Counted from the first letter of the stretch, positions 1 through 7,410 are shown. The stretch: DNA of 17,194 nt from SURF-24 sp964537965 (GCA_964537965.1 CAZIDB010000094.1:1-17194); one strand, 5' to 3'. The notes: generated by a model from the letters alone, not told the origin. Program-made: numbers and translations.

Positions 1-466
1 CTGCTAAATTCAATCCATGAATACAACATGATAACGGTTCCGCAAAAACAGCATTGTAAAAATTCACATCACTTGGTAAAAGATAAACCTGGCTAAAAGG
101 AACAGCCGAGTACTCCTCGAAACCACCGTTATGTGTAACGCCAAGCGCAACAAGGTTTTCACAAAGATTAATTTTTCCGGCTTTGCAATATTCACAATAA
201 CCGCAATGGATGTTAGGATTTATTGCAACTTTTTCTCCAATACTAAATGAATTCGCTTGTTTACCAACTTCAACTATTTCTCCGCAATATTCGTGTCCGA
301 GAACAACAGGAGGTTTGGATGGAGATTCTCCATTGAAGATATGGAAATCAGTTTTGCACACACCTGATGCAGCAACTTTAACCAGGACTTCTTCAGGTTT
401 AATTACCGGAATAGCCAGGTCTTGTAATTCTATTATCTTCGTATTTTTGAATACTGCTGCATTCAT
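1..466 (-). CDS. Zinc-dependent medium-chain alcohol/polyol dehydrogenase, partial (C-terminus outside window)
   Basis: The first 155 residues of an MDR-family dehydrogenase are visible; the gene runs off the left edge before the Rossmann domain. I see a catalytic-zinc cysteine in VCKTD (residue 37), the GHEYCGEIVEVG motif (57-68) and the four structural-zinc cysteines spaced C-x2-C-x2-C-x7-C (residues 88, 91, 94, 102). The FAEPLSCCIHGL stretch (141-152) is typical of sorbitol, threonine and butanediol dehydrogenases. Such enzymes oxidise a secondary alcohol or polyol with NAD(P)+ in the cytoplasm; the substrate cannot be told from this half. The ATG follows the TAA of the LacI-family gene after one base, so the two are almost certainly co-transcribed and translationally coupled. 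That suggests the enzyme acts on the sugar or polyol sensed by that repressor. Confidence 0.9.
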   Translation of the reverse strand, partial: MNAAVFKNTKIIELQDLAIPVIKPEEVLVKVAASGVCKTDFHIFNGESPSKPPVVLGHEYCGEIVEVGKQANSFSIGEKVAINPNIHCGYCEYCKAGKINLCENLVALGVTHNGGFEEYSAVPFSQVYLLPSDVNFYNAVFAEPLSCCIHGLNLA

Positions 467-467
467 T

Positions 468-1493
468 TTATTTTTTCACACTTCCTGTTGACTGACGAAT
501 AACCAACTCAGTAGGAACAAGAATTTTTTTAGGTGACTTAACTCTGTTCTTAAGAATATCTTTCATTAATCTGAAAGCTTCAATACCCAATTCCAGTTTC
601 GGAACGCTTATAGTGCTTAAAGGTGGATCGAGCAATAAATCTGCTTCAACATCGTCAAAGCCAATAAGTGAAATATCCTCAGGTACCTTAATATTGTTAT
701 CCTTTAGATATTGCATCACTCCAATTGCCATTGCATCATTACAGGTAAATATTCCTGTAATTTTTTTGTTTTTCGAAAGAAGTTTTTTTGCAGCCTGATA
801 TCCATTTTCTCTTGCAGGATAAATTTCATCTGTAATTGTATTGTAATTAGGATTTACGGAAATACCATTTCGTTCTAACGCAATTTTATAACCCTGGAAT
901 CTATCCCGAATACTAGGATGTTTAATATCAGCACCGATAAATGCAATATTCTGATGACCTAATTCAAGCAAGTGCTGCACAGCCTGCAATGCCCCGGAAA
1001 CGTTATCAATAAGAACTACGGGATATTTTTCAGATGGTGGATAATAATCAACAAAAGCCAAAGGCATCTCATATTTTTCAAGATCCTTAATTATTGTATC
1101 CGGTACTTTTCCTGCAATAATTATCCCATCAATATTGCGTTCAAGAATAAATCTTGGAAGTTTATCTCCTCTTTGAAAATCTGACGGAATAGTAGTGAGC
1201 AAAATGTAATACTCATAATTGCGGGCTTCAAATTCGGTTCCGAGAAAAATTCTTGTATAGAAAGGTTCGGAGCGAAGGAAGTGATCCTCAGTTAAAATAA
1301 AACCGATATTTTTAGTTTTCCTGGAAACGAGTCCTCTCGCCGTGTGTGAAGGGTGGTAATTAAGCTCCTTGATAGTTTTGTTAACCAAAAGTTTAGTCTC
1401 AGGTGAAATTCTTTTATGGTTATTAATAACCAGGGAAACAGTTGCAATTGACACATTTGCTTTTTTAGCAACGTCCTTAATTGTTGGTTTCAT
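468..1493 (-). CDS. LacI-family transcriptional repressor
   Basis: A 341-residue protein with the usual LacI-family layout. The N-terminal helix-turn-helix (MKPTIKDVAKKANVSIATVS, then INNHKRISPET and a hinge around HPSHTARGLVSRKT) is followed by a periplasmic-binding-protein-like effector domain (IGFILTEDH, DGIIIAGK, HQNIAFIG, GIFTCNDAMAIGVM, DISLIGFDDVEAD, STISVPKLELG). A GTG at 1520 would add nine residues. I prefer the ATG at 1493 because family members normally begin right at this motif, and because a good promoter and operator place transcription initiation near 1515, downstream of that GTG. The gene sits one base upstream of the dehydrogenase and likely represses both genes until a sugar or polyol binds. 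The ligand is unknown. Confidence 0.93.
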   Translation of the reverse strand: MKPTIKDVAKKANVSIATVSLVINNHKRISPETKLLVNKTIKELNYHPSHTARGLVSRKTKNIGFILTEDHFLRSEPFYTRIFLGTEFEARNYEYYILLTTIPSDFQRGDKLPRFILERNIDGIIIAGKVPDTIIKDLEKYEMPLAFVDYYPPSEKYPVVLIDNVSGALQAVQHLLELGHQNIAFIGADIKHPSIRDRFQGYKIALERNGISVNPNYNTITDEIYPARENGYQAAKKLLSKNKKITGIFTCNDAMAIGVMQYLKDNNIKVPEDISLIGFDDVEADLLLDPPLSTISVPKLELGIEAFRLMKDILKNRVKSPKKILVPTELVIRQSTGSVKK

Positions 1494-1502
1494 GTTAAAC
1501 TC

Positions 1503-1518
1503 GGTTAAACGTTTAACC
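1503..1518. promoter_or_regulatory. LacI-family operator (perfect 16-bp palindrome)
   Basis: GGTTAAACGTTTAACC is a perfect inverted repeat with a central CG, the usual form of LacI-family operators. It lies 9 bases upstream of the chosen repressor ATG and overlaps the predicted transcription start, so binding should block the gene's own transcription. An additional half-site, GTTAAAC, abuts the start codon at 1494-1500. That this repressor binds here is inferred from position and symmetry. Confidence 0.8.
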
Positions 1519-1521
1519 ACA

Positions 1522-1550
1522 ATTTAATATTTTTAACCCATGAATGTCAA
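1522..1550 (-). promoter_or_regulatory. Probable sigma70-type promoter of the LacI/dehydrogenase operon
   Basis: Reading the minus strand, a perfect TTGACA (1550-1545) is followed after 17 bases by TTAAAT (1527-1522), a 4-of-6 match to the -10 consensus. Initiation would fall near 1515, inside the palindromic operator. Confidence is moderate because housekeeping promoters in this bacterial group often deviate from the E. coli pattern. Confidence 0.5.
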
Positions 1551-1693
1551 ATTAATTTTTATTTCAAAATATATTTTCTGAAAGAGAGTTTTTTTGAAGT
1601 CGGATAAAACTAACAATTCTTTCAAACGAAGCTGATCGTTAAGAATCCGGAATTATTAGAGAGATAATTAAAATTTTGCTCAGTAACGCAAGG

Positions 1694-2368
1694 TTAAAAA
1701 TGCTCCTCATCAAAGAATAAATTAATATGGTTTACACCCATATTCTTAAGCTCCTTAATGAATTCTGCATTCTGGTTCATTTCTTTTAAGCGGATATAAT
1801 ATGAAAGCTCAAATCCATCCCCATTACCCAAAGATTTAATATTGATAAGCTTATACGATTTGCAATATTTTTTTATCACTGTTAAATACGGTGCTTCATC
1901 ATCACCATTTTCTTCCTGGTAATAAAACTGAAGCAGGTATTCTTCTTTTGATGTGTTAATGATACTTGATTTTGTCAATATCAACAGGACAAGCCCAATA
2001 AAGATAGTACCGCCAAATGCAACAGATAACAGGCCGACACCGGCAGCCATTCCAATTGCCAATGAAAAGAAAATAAAAATTATATCAAGGGGATCTTTTA
2101 CTGCGGTTCTGAATCTGATGATTGACATTGCTCCTACAAGTCCGAATGCACGCGCCAGATTATTTCCGATTATCATAATTACAATTGAGGTGATGAGAGT
2201 AAGAATTATCAGTGAATTCAAAAATGAATTTGTATACCCGGAACCCGTATAAGTTTTTTTATAGAAGAATCCTATTATCAAACCGCATATTAAAGCAATG
2301 GTTAGATTTTTAATAAGGTCAGCAAATGAAACCGAAAAGTTTAATATGTTCTGAAAATCATATAGCAT
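1694..2368 (-). CDS. DUF4956 family membrane protein
   Basis: A 224-residue integral membrane protein. Hydrophobic segments lie at about 19-36, 50-68, 93-111 and 112-133. Between the second and third is the signature GLVGAMSIIRFRTAVKDPLD (76-95), which I recognise as the conserved core of DUF4956. A soluble C-terminal domain follows (about 144-224, with strands such as YLLQFYYQ and FELSYYIRLKE). DUF4956 proteins are known to be encoded beside VTC-domain proteins, as here: its ATG abuts the VTC stop codon with no gap. The family has no established biochemical role as far as I know. A membrane partner for the VTC enzyme, for example a channel or anchor for its polymer, is a reasonable guess but not shown. 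It is the last gene of the HlyD-VTC-DUF4956 operon. Confidence 0.9.
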   Translation of the reverse strand: MLYDFQNILNFSVSFADLIKNLTIALICGLIIGFFYKKTYTGSGYTNSFLNSLIILTLITSIVIMIIGNNLARAFGLVGAMSIIRFRTAVKDPLDIIFIFFSLAIGMAAGVGLLSVAFGGTIFIGLVLLILTKSSIINTSKEEYLLQFYYQEENGDDEAPYLTVIKKYCKSYKLINIKSLGNGDGFELSYYIRLKEMNQNAEFIKELKNMGVNHINLFFDEEHF

Positions 2369-3160
2369 TTAAACCGCTTCCTTACGATAGAGTTGTTGCT
2401 GTAGAGCAGGATTCGAAAAAATAAATTGCCTGAAGTTTGTTATACATTGCCTCGACATTTCTGCATCAACACATATTTGATATTTTGATACTGCTTGTCT
2501 GACCAAACTATACTTGTTAATTATTTTCTGGTAATTCTCTGATACACCTTTGAAAAATTTCAATTCAAGCACAAAATTATTAAGCATGACCTTTCTTAAA
2601 ATATTTTCTTCGTACAAGTCGTTAAAATTCGGGAATGGTGCATAACGCAAATTTTTATCAAAAGTGATTCTTATGTTGGAATCAAATTTGGAGAAGAATG
2701 CTTCACGATCATAAACAACAAGTGAGACGGGTTTTAATGTCTTTCTGTTTATGTGATAAAAAAATCTATTTGCATCTTCAATTGAAGTTGGTTCTTTCCG
2801 GATTATATAACTTTCAATATCTCCTGTAAGAAACAGGTCATCAAGGTTTTCATATTTTAACTGTGCCCTGTTTTTATCAATAAAGTTTTCAAGCTTTCTT
2901 TTAATTTCAAGGAAGACAATATTGTTATCCCCGTATTCGTTATAACCCCTTATTCTTATCTTCTTTCGCATCTTCACACCTTCAACTTTTTCCCTGTAAT
3001 AATCCATACTAATGTTGTCGTAATAAATGCTTCGTATAGTATATTCTTTTTGAGGGCGTATTTCCGAATACTTATCAAGCTCAACAAAAGGAAGTAAATC
3101 CTTTCTAAGTTCATCAAGATAACGGACCGGTACTAAATATTTGTATTCTCTTCTAAGCAT
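2369..3160 (-). CDS. VTC domain-containing protein (polyphosphate polymerase-like, TTM fold)
   Basis: A 263-residue protein resembling the catalytic tunnel domain of yeast Vtc4. The expected charged strands are visible in order: REYKYLV (4-10), RSIYYD (43-48), KKIRIRGY (66-73), FLEIKRK (83-89), VVYDREAF (148-155), RITFDKNLR (164-172), LELKF (198-202) and SKYQICVD (225-232). In the triphosphate-tunnel metalloenzyme fold these basic and acidic residues line a tunnel that binds nucleotide, metal and polyphosphate. No transmembrane segment is seen, so membrane attachment would come from its DUF4956 neighbour. Bacterial relatives are mostly annotated by homology, so actual polyphosphate synthesis here is inferred. 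It starts 3 bases after the HlyD-like gene and ends directly against the DUF4956 start. Confidence 0.88.
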   Translation of the reverse strand: MLRREYKYLVPVRYLDELRKDLLPFVELDKYSEIRPQKEYTIRSIYYDNISMDYYREKVEGVKMRKKIRIRGYNEYGDNNIVFLEIKRKLENFIDKNRAQLKYENLDDLFLTGDIESYIIRKEPTSIEDANRFFYHINRKTLKPVSLVVYDREAFFSKFDSNIRITFDKNLRYAPFPNFNDLYEENILRKVMLNNFVLELKFFKGVSENYQKIINKYSLVRQAVSKYQICVDAEMSRQCITNFRQFIFSNPALQQQLYRKEAV

Positions 3161-3163
3161 TCA

Positions 3164-4234
3164 TCAACTAAAAAAGGATTTAAGAATTCGTTTTAAATAA
3201 TCCAAAGGACTTAAAGGTCTGCACTCTATCTTGCTTGCGACAATCAACCCCGGTAATAATCCCGCATGCCCTTGTGGAATTTTGGCTGTAATAATAAAGA
3301 CTTGCCCGTTATTTATTAAATGAACAGCGTTATCAATCTCTGCAATAGCAACATCGTCAATTTTTCCCTGCATAGGAACATCAATTTGAATCGTCTGATT
3401 AATTGAAAGATTTTCTCTTTCTTCCCATAACACAGGTATTAAAACAACAAATTCTGTTGTATCCGAAACTACTAGTAAGGTATCAAGTTTATACGGATTG
3501 TTAACAATACCATTAATCTGAGATACAATTGTGTAATCATTAAATCTTTTTGATAAAGCATCGGCTTCTTCCTGCAGAGCTTTAATCTGAGATTTCAACA
3601 AATCAATTTCTTCTTTCTTAACACCGGTTTGAACAGATTGCAGCTGCGCCTCTGCAATACCAATATTTATTTCGTACAAATCACTTAAGCTCTTTGCAAT
3701 TTCATATTCTTCCTGAGAGGCAAGATTCTTTTTATAAAGCTCTTCAAGATTTTTAAGAATTCTTTTCTGTTCTGCAGATTGCCGCTTGTTGTATTCAACC
3801 TGTTTAGCCGATTGATCCACTATTGATTTTTTCTCTCCCGTTTCAAGTACTGCAAGGTTTGCTTTAGCAACTTTTATTTCACCTCTTAAATCTATCAATT
3901 CTCTTTCAAGTTCATTTGAATACAGGAAGGCAATTGTATCATTAACAGCAACTGCAGACCCGTTTGAAATATTTTTATTAAATGAAAACTGAATTGCATC
4001 ACCCCTAATAAATTGAAATGCTGAATAATTCGTACTTATACCCCGGACATTATCTTTCATTTCCATAACAAGCGTACCATCTGCACCCTTTATAAAAAGC
4101 ATTTCTTTTACAGGAAGAATTTTACCTGAAGTATTAATTGAGTACGGAATTTCTATTGGTAGAGAAAGAAATAGAACTATCATAAGCAGGATTGCTCCCC
4201 AAATTATAATTTTATTTCGTCTTGAACTCTTCAT
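3164..4234 (-). CDS. HlyD-family membrane-fusion (periplasmic adaptor) protein
   Basis: A 356-residue protein with one N-terminal membrane anchor (about 9-27) and a large periplasmic part. A first barrel-sandwich half (YSINTSGKILPVKE) precedes a long coiled-coil hairpin at roughly 105-232, rich in Glu, Lys, Leu and Gln. The second half follows (YTIVSQINGIVNNPYKLDT) and then a beta-barrel region (about 260-340). Adaptors of this type bridge an inner-membrane transporter to an outer-membrane channel. No dedicated transporter or channel gene is adjacent; the next genes are VTC and DUF4956. It either borrows a pump from elsewhere or serves the VTC/DUF4956 complex directly. The basic N-terminus MKSSRRNK and the flush membrane segment support the ATG at 4234. 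It appears to be the first gene of its operon. Confidence 0.87.
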   Translation of the reverse strand: MKSSRRNKIIIWGAILLMIVLFLSLPIEIPYSINTSGKILPVKEMLFIKGADGTLVMEMKDNVRGISTNYSAFQFIRGDAIQFSFNKNISNGSAVAVNDTIAFLYSNELERELIDLRGEIKVAKANLAVLETGEKKSIVDQSAKQVEYNKRQSAEQKRILKNLEELYKKNLASQEEYEIAKSLSDLYEINIGIAEAQLQSVQTGVKKEEIDLLKSQIKALQEEADALSKRFNDYTIVSQINGIVNNPYKLDTLLVVSDTTEFVVLIPVLWEERENLSINQTIQIDVPMQGKIDDVAIAEIDNAVHLINNGQVFIITAKIPQGHAGLLPGLIVASKIECRPLSPLDYLKRILKSFFS

Positions 4235-4720
4235 TCTTATTTTTTCCTGTTTGATTATCAGCTAATTATTTTATCAATCATTTTTCCTCTGCAAGAAATA
4301 TTTTTTTCGGCACTGTTTTCATCATCCTTATTTATCATTATCGTCAAACGACAATAGATTTTATACTGCCTGCATAAATTCTATGAATTTCTTATTTCAT
4401 ATATTCTATAGGACAAAGGAATTACTTAGCCTTACATTGCAGTAAGTGGAATTTGAGTTTATTATTTTTTCCCTCTCCCGAAAATATTTTCCGTTTGATC
4501 TGTAATTCTGATAGTGATATTTCTTGTATGCCGCAGTTATAACGTTCCTTTTCAAAGATTTAAAAATTATCTTAATGAAAATAAGAAAGAATTGGATGCT
4601 ATTGAAATTATTATTTTGAGAAAAATAAAACTCAACCTGCTTTAAAACCAAATACTTGTTTCTGCTTCTTATTGGCAATATTTTATAAAAACCTTTATTC
4701 ATTTCTTTCGATGAAATCAA
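4235..4720. other. 486-bp stretch without a convincing gene
   Basis: The stretch separates the lipoprotein gene from the HlyD-VTC-DUF4956 operon, both on the minus strand, and probably holds the operon's promoter. A 104-residue minus-strand frame (4406-4720) starts with TTG directly against the lipoprotein stop. Its composition is dominated by Asn, Lys, Ile, Phe and Tyr, it has no recognisable motif, and I do not call it a gene; a decayed gene is possible. Near 4349-4365 there is a short imperfect inverted repeat (TATCGTC-AAAC-GACAATA) that could be an operator or weak hairpin. No copy of the GGAATAA-N16-GTCTAA promoter pattern is present here. Confidence 0.55.
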
Positions 4721-5566
4721 TTATTTTTTTGTGAAAGAACTTAGCTGAACTCTAATCCATAATTCTAATTTGCCTGATGAATCCTGACTTTTACCCTGAC
4801 CATTCGGCGGCATTCCACCACCGGGAGGCATATTACCACCCGACCTGCCACCTCCATCACCCGGCATACCACCTCCTTCACGCATTCCACCACCATTCGG
4901 GCTTTTCATCTCTTTCATTTGCAATTCAGGAATTTCAAATCCTATACTTATCATTTTGGATGTATCAGTATTTATTGCATAGAGAAATTCATCAGTAGCT
5001 TTAAGAGGAACTTTCATTTCATAAAAGAATTTTTCATTTGGATTGCTCATTTTAATTTGTATGCTTTTATTTTCGACAGACGAAAATATTGCTTCGGACT
5101 CACCTTCTTCGTTTAATATTTCAAACTGATTAAACTGCATCATTTGTTCAGGCTTTTGTCCACTCATATTTTTTGCCGGATCAAATTCTTCTATACCCTC
5201 CGGTCTTTCACCTTTTTTCATTCCAACCGGGAAATGCACTCCAAATGTTTTATCACTCTTTGCCTGCGAATCAAACCATACAATTAAACCATCTCTCATA
5301 ATTTTCATCGGAAGGTTTCTATCATTTGTGGTCAGACTTAGGTAAATAAAATTTTCATCATTGCAAACATTCACAAGTACATTCGCATCTTTAATATAAG
5401 TACCGCTCTTCCAGTCATTGTTTATTCCATCAATTGAAATATTCTGTGTCATCCAATTACTTTTAATATTTATTTCATTACATCCACACAAGGAAAAAAC
5501 AGCTAATGTTGAAGCGAAGAATAATAAATAATATCGTTTTAAATTTTTAATCATGATTGTTTTCAT
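4721..5566 (-). CDS. Lipoprotein with CBM9/DOMON-like domain and Gly/Met/Pro-rich segment
   Basis: A 281-residue exported lipoprotein. A basic N-terminus and hydrophobic core lead to the lipobox L-C-G-C, with the lipidated Cys at 29. Residues about 40-210 look like a beta-sandwich of the CBM9/DOMON kind (SIDGINNDWKSG, then VNVCNDENFIYLSLTTND, then LIVWFDSQ and IGFEIPEL). That fold binds sugars or haem in other proteins; the ligand here is unknown. Residues about 222-262 are low-complexity, made of repeated GGGM, GGGMPG, NMPPGG and GMPPNGQG units, and a last strand LELWIRVQLSS follows, so the tract is an insertion rather than the very end. A second ATG at 5554 is an alternative start. An ECF-type promoter copy lies directly upstream, placing the gene in the regulon of the nearby sigma factor. 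Confidence 0.8.
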   Translation of the reverse strand: MKTIMIKNLKRYYLLFFASTLAVFSLCGCNEINIKSNWMTQNISIDGINNDWKSGTYIKDANVLVNVCNDENFIYLSLTTNDRNLPMKIMRDGLIVWFDSQAKSDKTFGVHFPVGMKKGERPEGIEEFDPAKNMSGQKPEQMMQFNQFEILNEEGESEAIFSSVENKSIQIKMSNPNEKFFYEMKVPLKATDEFLYAINTDTSKMISIGFEIPELQMKEMKSPNGGGMREGGGMPGDGGGRSGGNMPPGGGMPPNGQGKSQDSSGKLELWIRVQLSSFTKK

Positions 5567-5585
5567 CGGTTATTGATTCTGTAGG

Positions 5586-5614
5586 TTAGACAAACACTCA
5601 TATTCTTTTATTCC
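5586..5614 (-). promoter_or_regulatory. ECF sigma promoter copy 3, upstream of the lipoprotein gene
   Basis: On the minus strand GGAATAA (5614-5608) is followed after exactly 16 bases by GTCTAA (5591-5586). Sequence and spacing are identical to the copies before the sigma gene and the Spy-like gene. Initiation would fall near 5580, about 14 bases before the lipoprotein ATG. The shape matches the general GAA-type -35 and TCTRA-type -10 of RpoE-like promoters. Confidence 0.75.
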
Positions 5615-5678
5615 ATCAAGTTTAAAAAACACTTGGAAAATTTTTCTGCTTCCGAAAAAAAATGATATCATTATGCGG

Positions 5679-5710
5679 AAATAAAAGCAGCCACACAAAA
5701 TGTATGGCTG
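5679..5710 (-). terminator. Rho-independent terminator of the sigma/anti-sigma/sensor operon
   Basis: Minus-strand RNA forms a 10-bp stem, CAGCCATACA with TGTGTGGCTG (one T-G wobble), around a loop of only three bases, followed at once by CTTTTATTT. It lies about 40 bases after the sensor stop codon and before the lipoprotein promoter, which separates the two transcription units. Confidence 0.75.
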
Positions 5711-5750
5711 ATTTATAAGGTACTAATTGATGATATTGATAAAAATATTT

Positions 5751-6266
5751 TTACCGTGGTGGTTTGTTTCTGTCAAAATCAGGCGGTGGATTTTTGCCAT
5801 CAAATTCTGGTGGCGGTCCACCCGGACCCGCTCCTCTTCCCTGCGGATCATTGCCGGGTCCAAAACCTGGCGGCGGCGGACCTTTTCTTGTTGAGTCATT
5901 CGGAACAAATTTTTTCATTCTGTTCATCTCATCTTCGAATCTTTTTATCTGATCTTTATCAAGATATGGTTTTAATTCTATTCTTAACGTATCCAATAGT
6001 TTATCAATTTCTTTACGACTGTTATTCATAATTTTATCTGCTTTTTTATGGAAATTGAAAACCAAAGAATCTATTAATGGTTTTTGTTTTTCATCCGGCT
6101 TAATAATATTTCCAAAGATATCTACTATTCCGCGCGGCTGGCGTATATTTTTAAATTCATCAAATCTTTTCTTTATTAATATTTCACTAACCTCGAAACC
6201 AATCGCAATTCCAATTATCAGGGTAACGAGGATAATGATGAACGTCTTTGTATTTGTTTTTATCAT
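5751..6266 (-). CDS. Membrane-anchored Spy/CpxP/CnrX-like periplasmic sensor
   Basis: A 171-residue protein with an N-terminal membrane anchor (about 9-30) and a helical periplasmic domain (about 33-121). The domain carries two degenerate copies of the LTxxQ-type motif of the Spy/CpxP family: KPDEKQKPLIDSL (57-69) and LDKDQIKRFEDEM (102-114). The last 45 residues are Pro/Gly/Asp-rich (PPPPGFGPG, GAGPGGPPPEF, NPPPDFDRN). Its start overlaps the anti-sigma stop by 4 bases. The set matches in kind the CnrYXH arrangement, where a periplasmic CnrX-like protein detects a signal and relieves the anti-sigma factor. Unlike CnrX I see no His or Cys cluster that would point to a metal (one His in total), so the signal is open: metal, misfolded protein or a membrane-active compound. 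Confidence 0.8.
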   Translation of the reverse strand: MIKTNTKTFIIILVTLIIGIAIGFEVSEILIKKRFDEFKNIRQPRGIVDIFGNIIKPDEKQKPLIDSLVFNFHKKADKIMNNSRKEIDKLLDTLRIELKPYLDKDQIKRFEDEMNRMKKFVPNDSTRKGPPPPGFGPGNDPQGRGAGPGGPPPEFDGKNPPPDFDRNKPPR

Positions 6267-6697
6267 AATGCACTCCAGAATATTTGAACAGAAGGATCTA
6301 AGGCATATTCGATTGGTGTCCGGTATGTGCCTAATATATTTTCAATTGACGAAACATTACCGTTATTGACATTATAAATGATAAGCAATGCAAGTACAAC
6401 TGCGGCAGCATAAGCCACCTGCCTGAAGGATTTATTGAATGAATCCATCCAGTTTAGGTTTGCATTTGTCTTTGTTTCAGGATAGAATATTTTATTAAAT
6501 ACTCTTTCCTCAAAAAAAGGTTTAAATGAATCATCCGCAGCATTACTTACCGCATTCCTCATCACTTTAATTTGGTTATAAGTTTCCTCAAGTTCCGGCG
6601 ACATTCTTAATTCTTCTTTTAATTTCTCAGCTTCTTTAATAGTAAGAATGCCATCAAAACTTTTGTAAAGCAATTTTTCTAATTTTTTAGTTTTCAT
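6263..6697 (-). CDS. Single-pass transmembrane anti-sigma factor
   Basis: A 144-residue protein with a cytoplasmic helical domain (about 1-90, FDGILTIKEAEKLKEELRMSPELEETY), one membrane segment (about 93-110, VAYAAAVVLALLIIYNV) and a short periplasmic tail of about 34 residues. The layout is that of ECF anti-sigma factors. The zinc-binding HxxxCxxC motif of the ZAS class is absent, and there is no cysteine at all. It overlaps the sigma gene by 4 bases at its start and the sensor gene by 4 bases at its end, so the three are made in a linked ratio. It should hold the sigma factor inactive at the inner membrane until its periplasmic tail or the sensor signals. The function is inferred from order and topology, since the sequence itself is weakly conserved. 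Confidence 0.85.
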   Translation of the reverse strand: MKTKKLEKLLYKSFDGILTIKEAEKLKEELRMSPELEETYNQIKVMRNAVSNAADDSFKPFFEERVFNKIFYPETKTNANLNWMDSFNKSFRQVAYAAAVVLALLIIYNVNNGNVSSIENILGTYRTPIEYALDPSVQIFWSAL

Positions 6698-7266
6698 AAT
6701 TCTGCTATATATGGTTTTAAATAATCTTTTAATTTCATTTGAGCTCTTGCCAGCCTTGATAAAACAGTTCCGATTGGCAGATTTAAAATTTGAGCTGTCT
6801 GATCGGTTGAATACTCATCTATTAATCTTAGCACTAAAACCGACCTGTATTTCTCGTTCAATTTTTGTATTGCATTCTGAATTATTTCTTTGGTGTTGTT
6901 AAAATCGCCCTTATGGTTTGTATCCATTATATCTGTACCTTCTTCCTGCATCTTTTCAAATGATAACAACCTTCTGATTTTCCTTCTCTTTATTTCATTA
7001 AGAGACAAATTAATGGCAATCCGTGTTAGGTATGTTCCAAGACTTGACTCACCTCTGAAACTGCCTATTGCATTATAGAAGCGGATAAAAACTTCCTGGC
7101 CAATATCATCCGCATCGTCGCATTTACCAACCATTCCATTAATTGTAGCAGCTATACAACTTTTATAGCGTCTTACAATCTCTGCAAAAGCGGATTGATC
7201 CCCATCTTTGGTCTTCTCAATTAATTCTAAATCTGTTAAAACAGTAATTTCCAAACTTTTTACCAA
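6694..7266 (-). CDS. ECF-subfamily RNA polymerase sigma factor
   Basis: A 190-residue sigma-70 family protein of the ECF type. Region 2 spans about 14-98, with AFAEIVRRYKSCI and the core-binding/-10 segment DDADDIGQEVFIRFYNAI (50-67). Region 4 spans about 124-180, with the helix-turn-helix YSTDQTAQILNLPIGTVLSRLARAQMKLK. There is no region 1.1 or 3, as expected for ECF factors. The start is a TTG at 7266; GGAAG at 7275-7271 lies rather close to it, and a second TTG at 7254 is possible. A promoter copy of the same pattern as two nearby genes lies directly upstream, so it probably activates its own gene. Its likely targets are its own operon, the Spy/MacAB/TolC cluster and the lipoprotein. Confidence 0.93.
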   Translation of the reverse strand: MVKSLEITVLTDLELIEKTKDGDQSAFAEIVRRYKSCIAATINGMVGKCDDADDIGQEVFIRFYNAIGSFRGESSLGTYLTRIAINLSLNEIKRRKIRRLLSFEKMQEEGTDIMDTNHKGDFNNTKEIIQNAIQKLNEKYRSVLVLRLIDEYSTDQTAQILNLPIGTVLSRLARAQMKLKDYLKPYIAEL

Positions 7267-7286
7267 TTAACTTCCGCTTTTATTTA

Positions 7287-7315
7287 TTAGACATTATTAA
7301 AGATTGTTTTATTCC
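7287..7315 (-). promoter_or_regulatory. ECF sigma promoter copy 2, upstream of the sigma gene
   Basis: On the minus strand GGAATAA (7315-7309) and GTCTAA (7292-7287) are separated by exactly 16 bases, as in the other two copies. Initiation near 7280 would leave a leader of about 14 bases before the TTG start of the sigma gene. It implies positive autoregulation. Confidence 0.78.
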
Positions 7316-7410
7316 AAATTGATGCGGAAGTTTTTCAGCAATGGAATAACGGTTGAAATTTATGAAGAAAGAAAATAAATGAGAAGAAATTAATTTTTAC
7401 TCAGGTTATG

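Noticed and set aside
210..491. Plus-strand frame over the dehydrogenase N-terminus.
   Set aside because: The minus strand encodes a clear zinc dehydrogenase with all expected cysteines; the plus frame has no family resemblance.
1640..1672. AT-rich inverted repeat (AATTAT...ATAATT) downstream of the DUF4956 gene as a terminator.
   Set aside because: The stem is short and made only of A-T pairs, with no stable GC core.
4406..4720. 104-residue minus-strand frame after the lipoprotein stop.
   Set aside because: TTG start, Asn/Lys/Ile/Phe/Tyr-dominated composition and no recognisable motif; kept only as a remark on the gap.
4777..4998. Plus-strand frame rich in His and Pro opposite the lipoprotein tail.
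   Set aside because: It is the antisense reading of the repetitive Gly/Met/Pro codons in the lipoprotein gene; the minus-strand protein has a lipobox and a domain, this one has nothing.
5723..6031. Other open frames (both strands) over the sensor gene tail.
   Set aside because: GC-rich Pro/Gly codons remove stop codons in all frames; no start, ribosome site or motif supports them.
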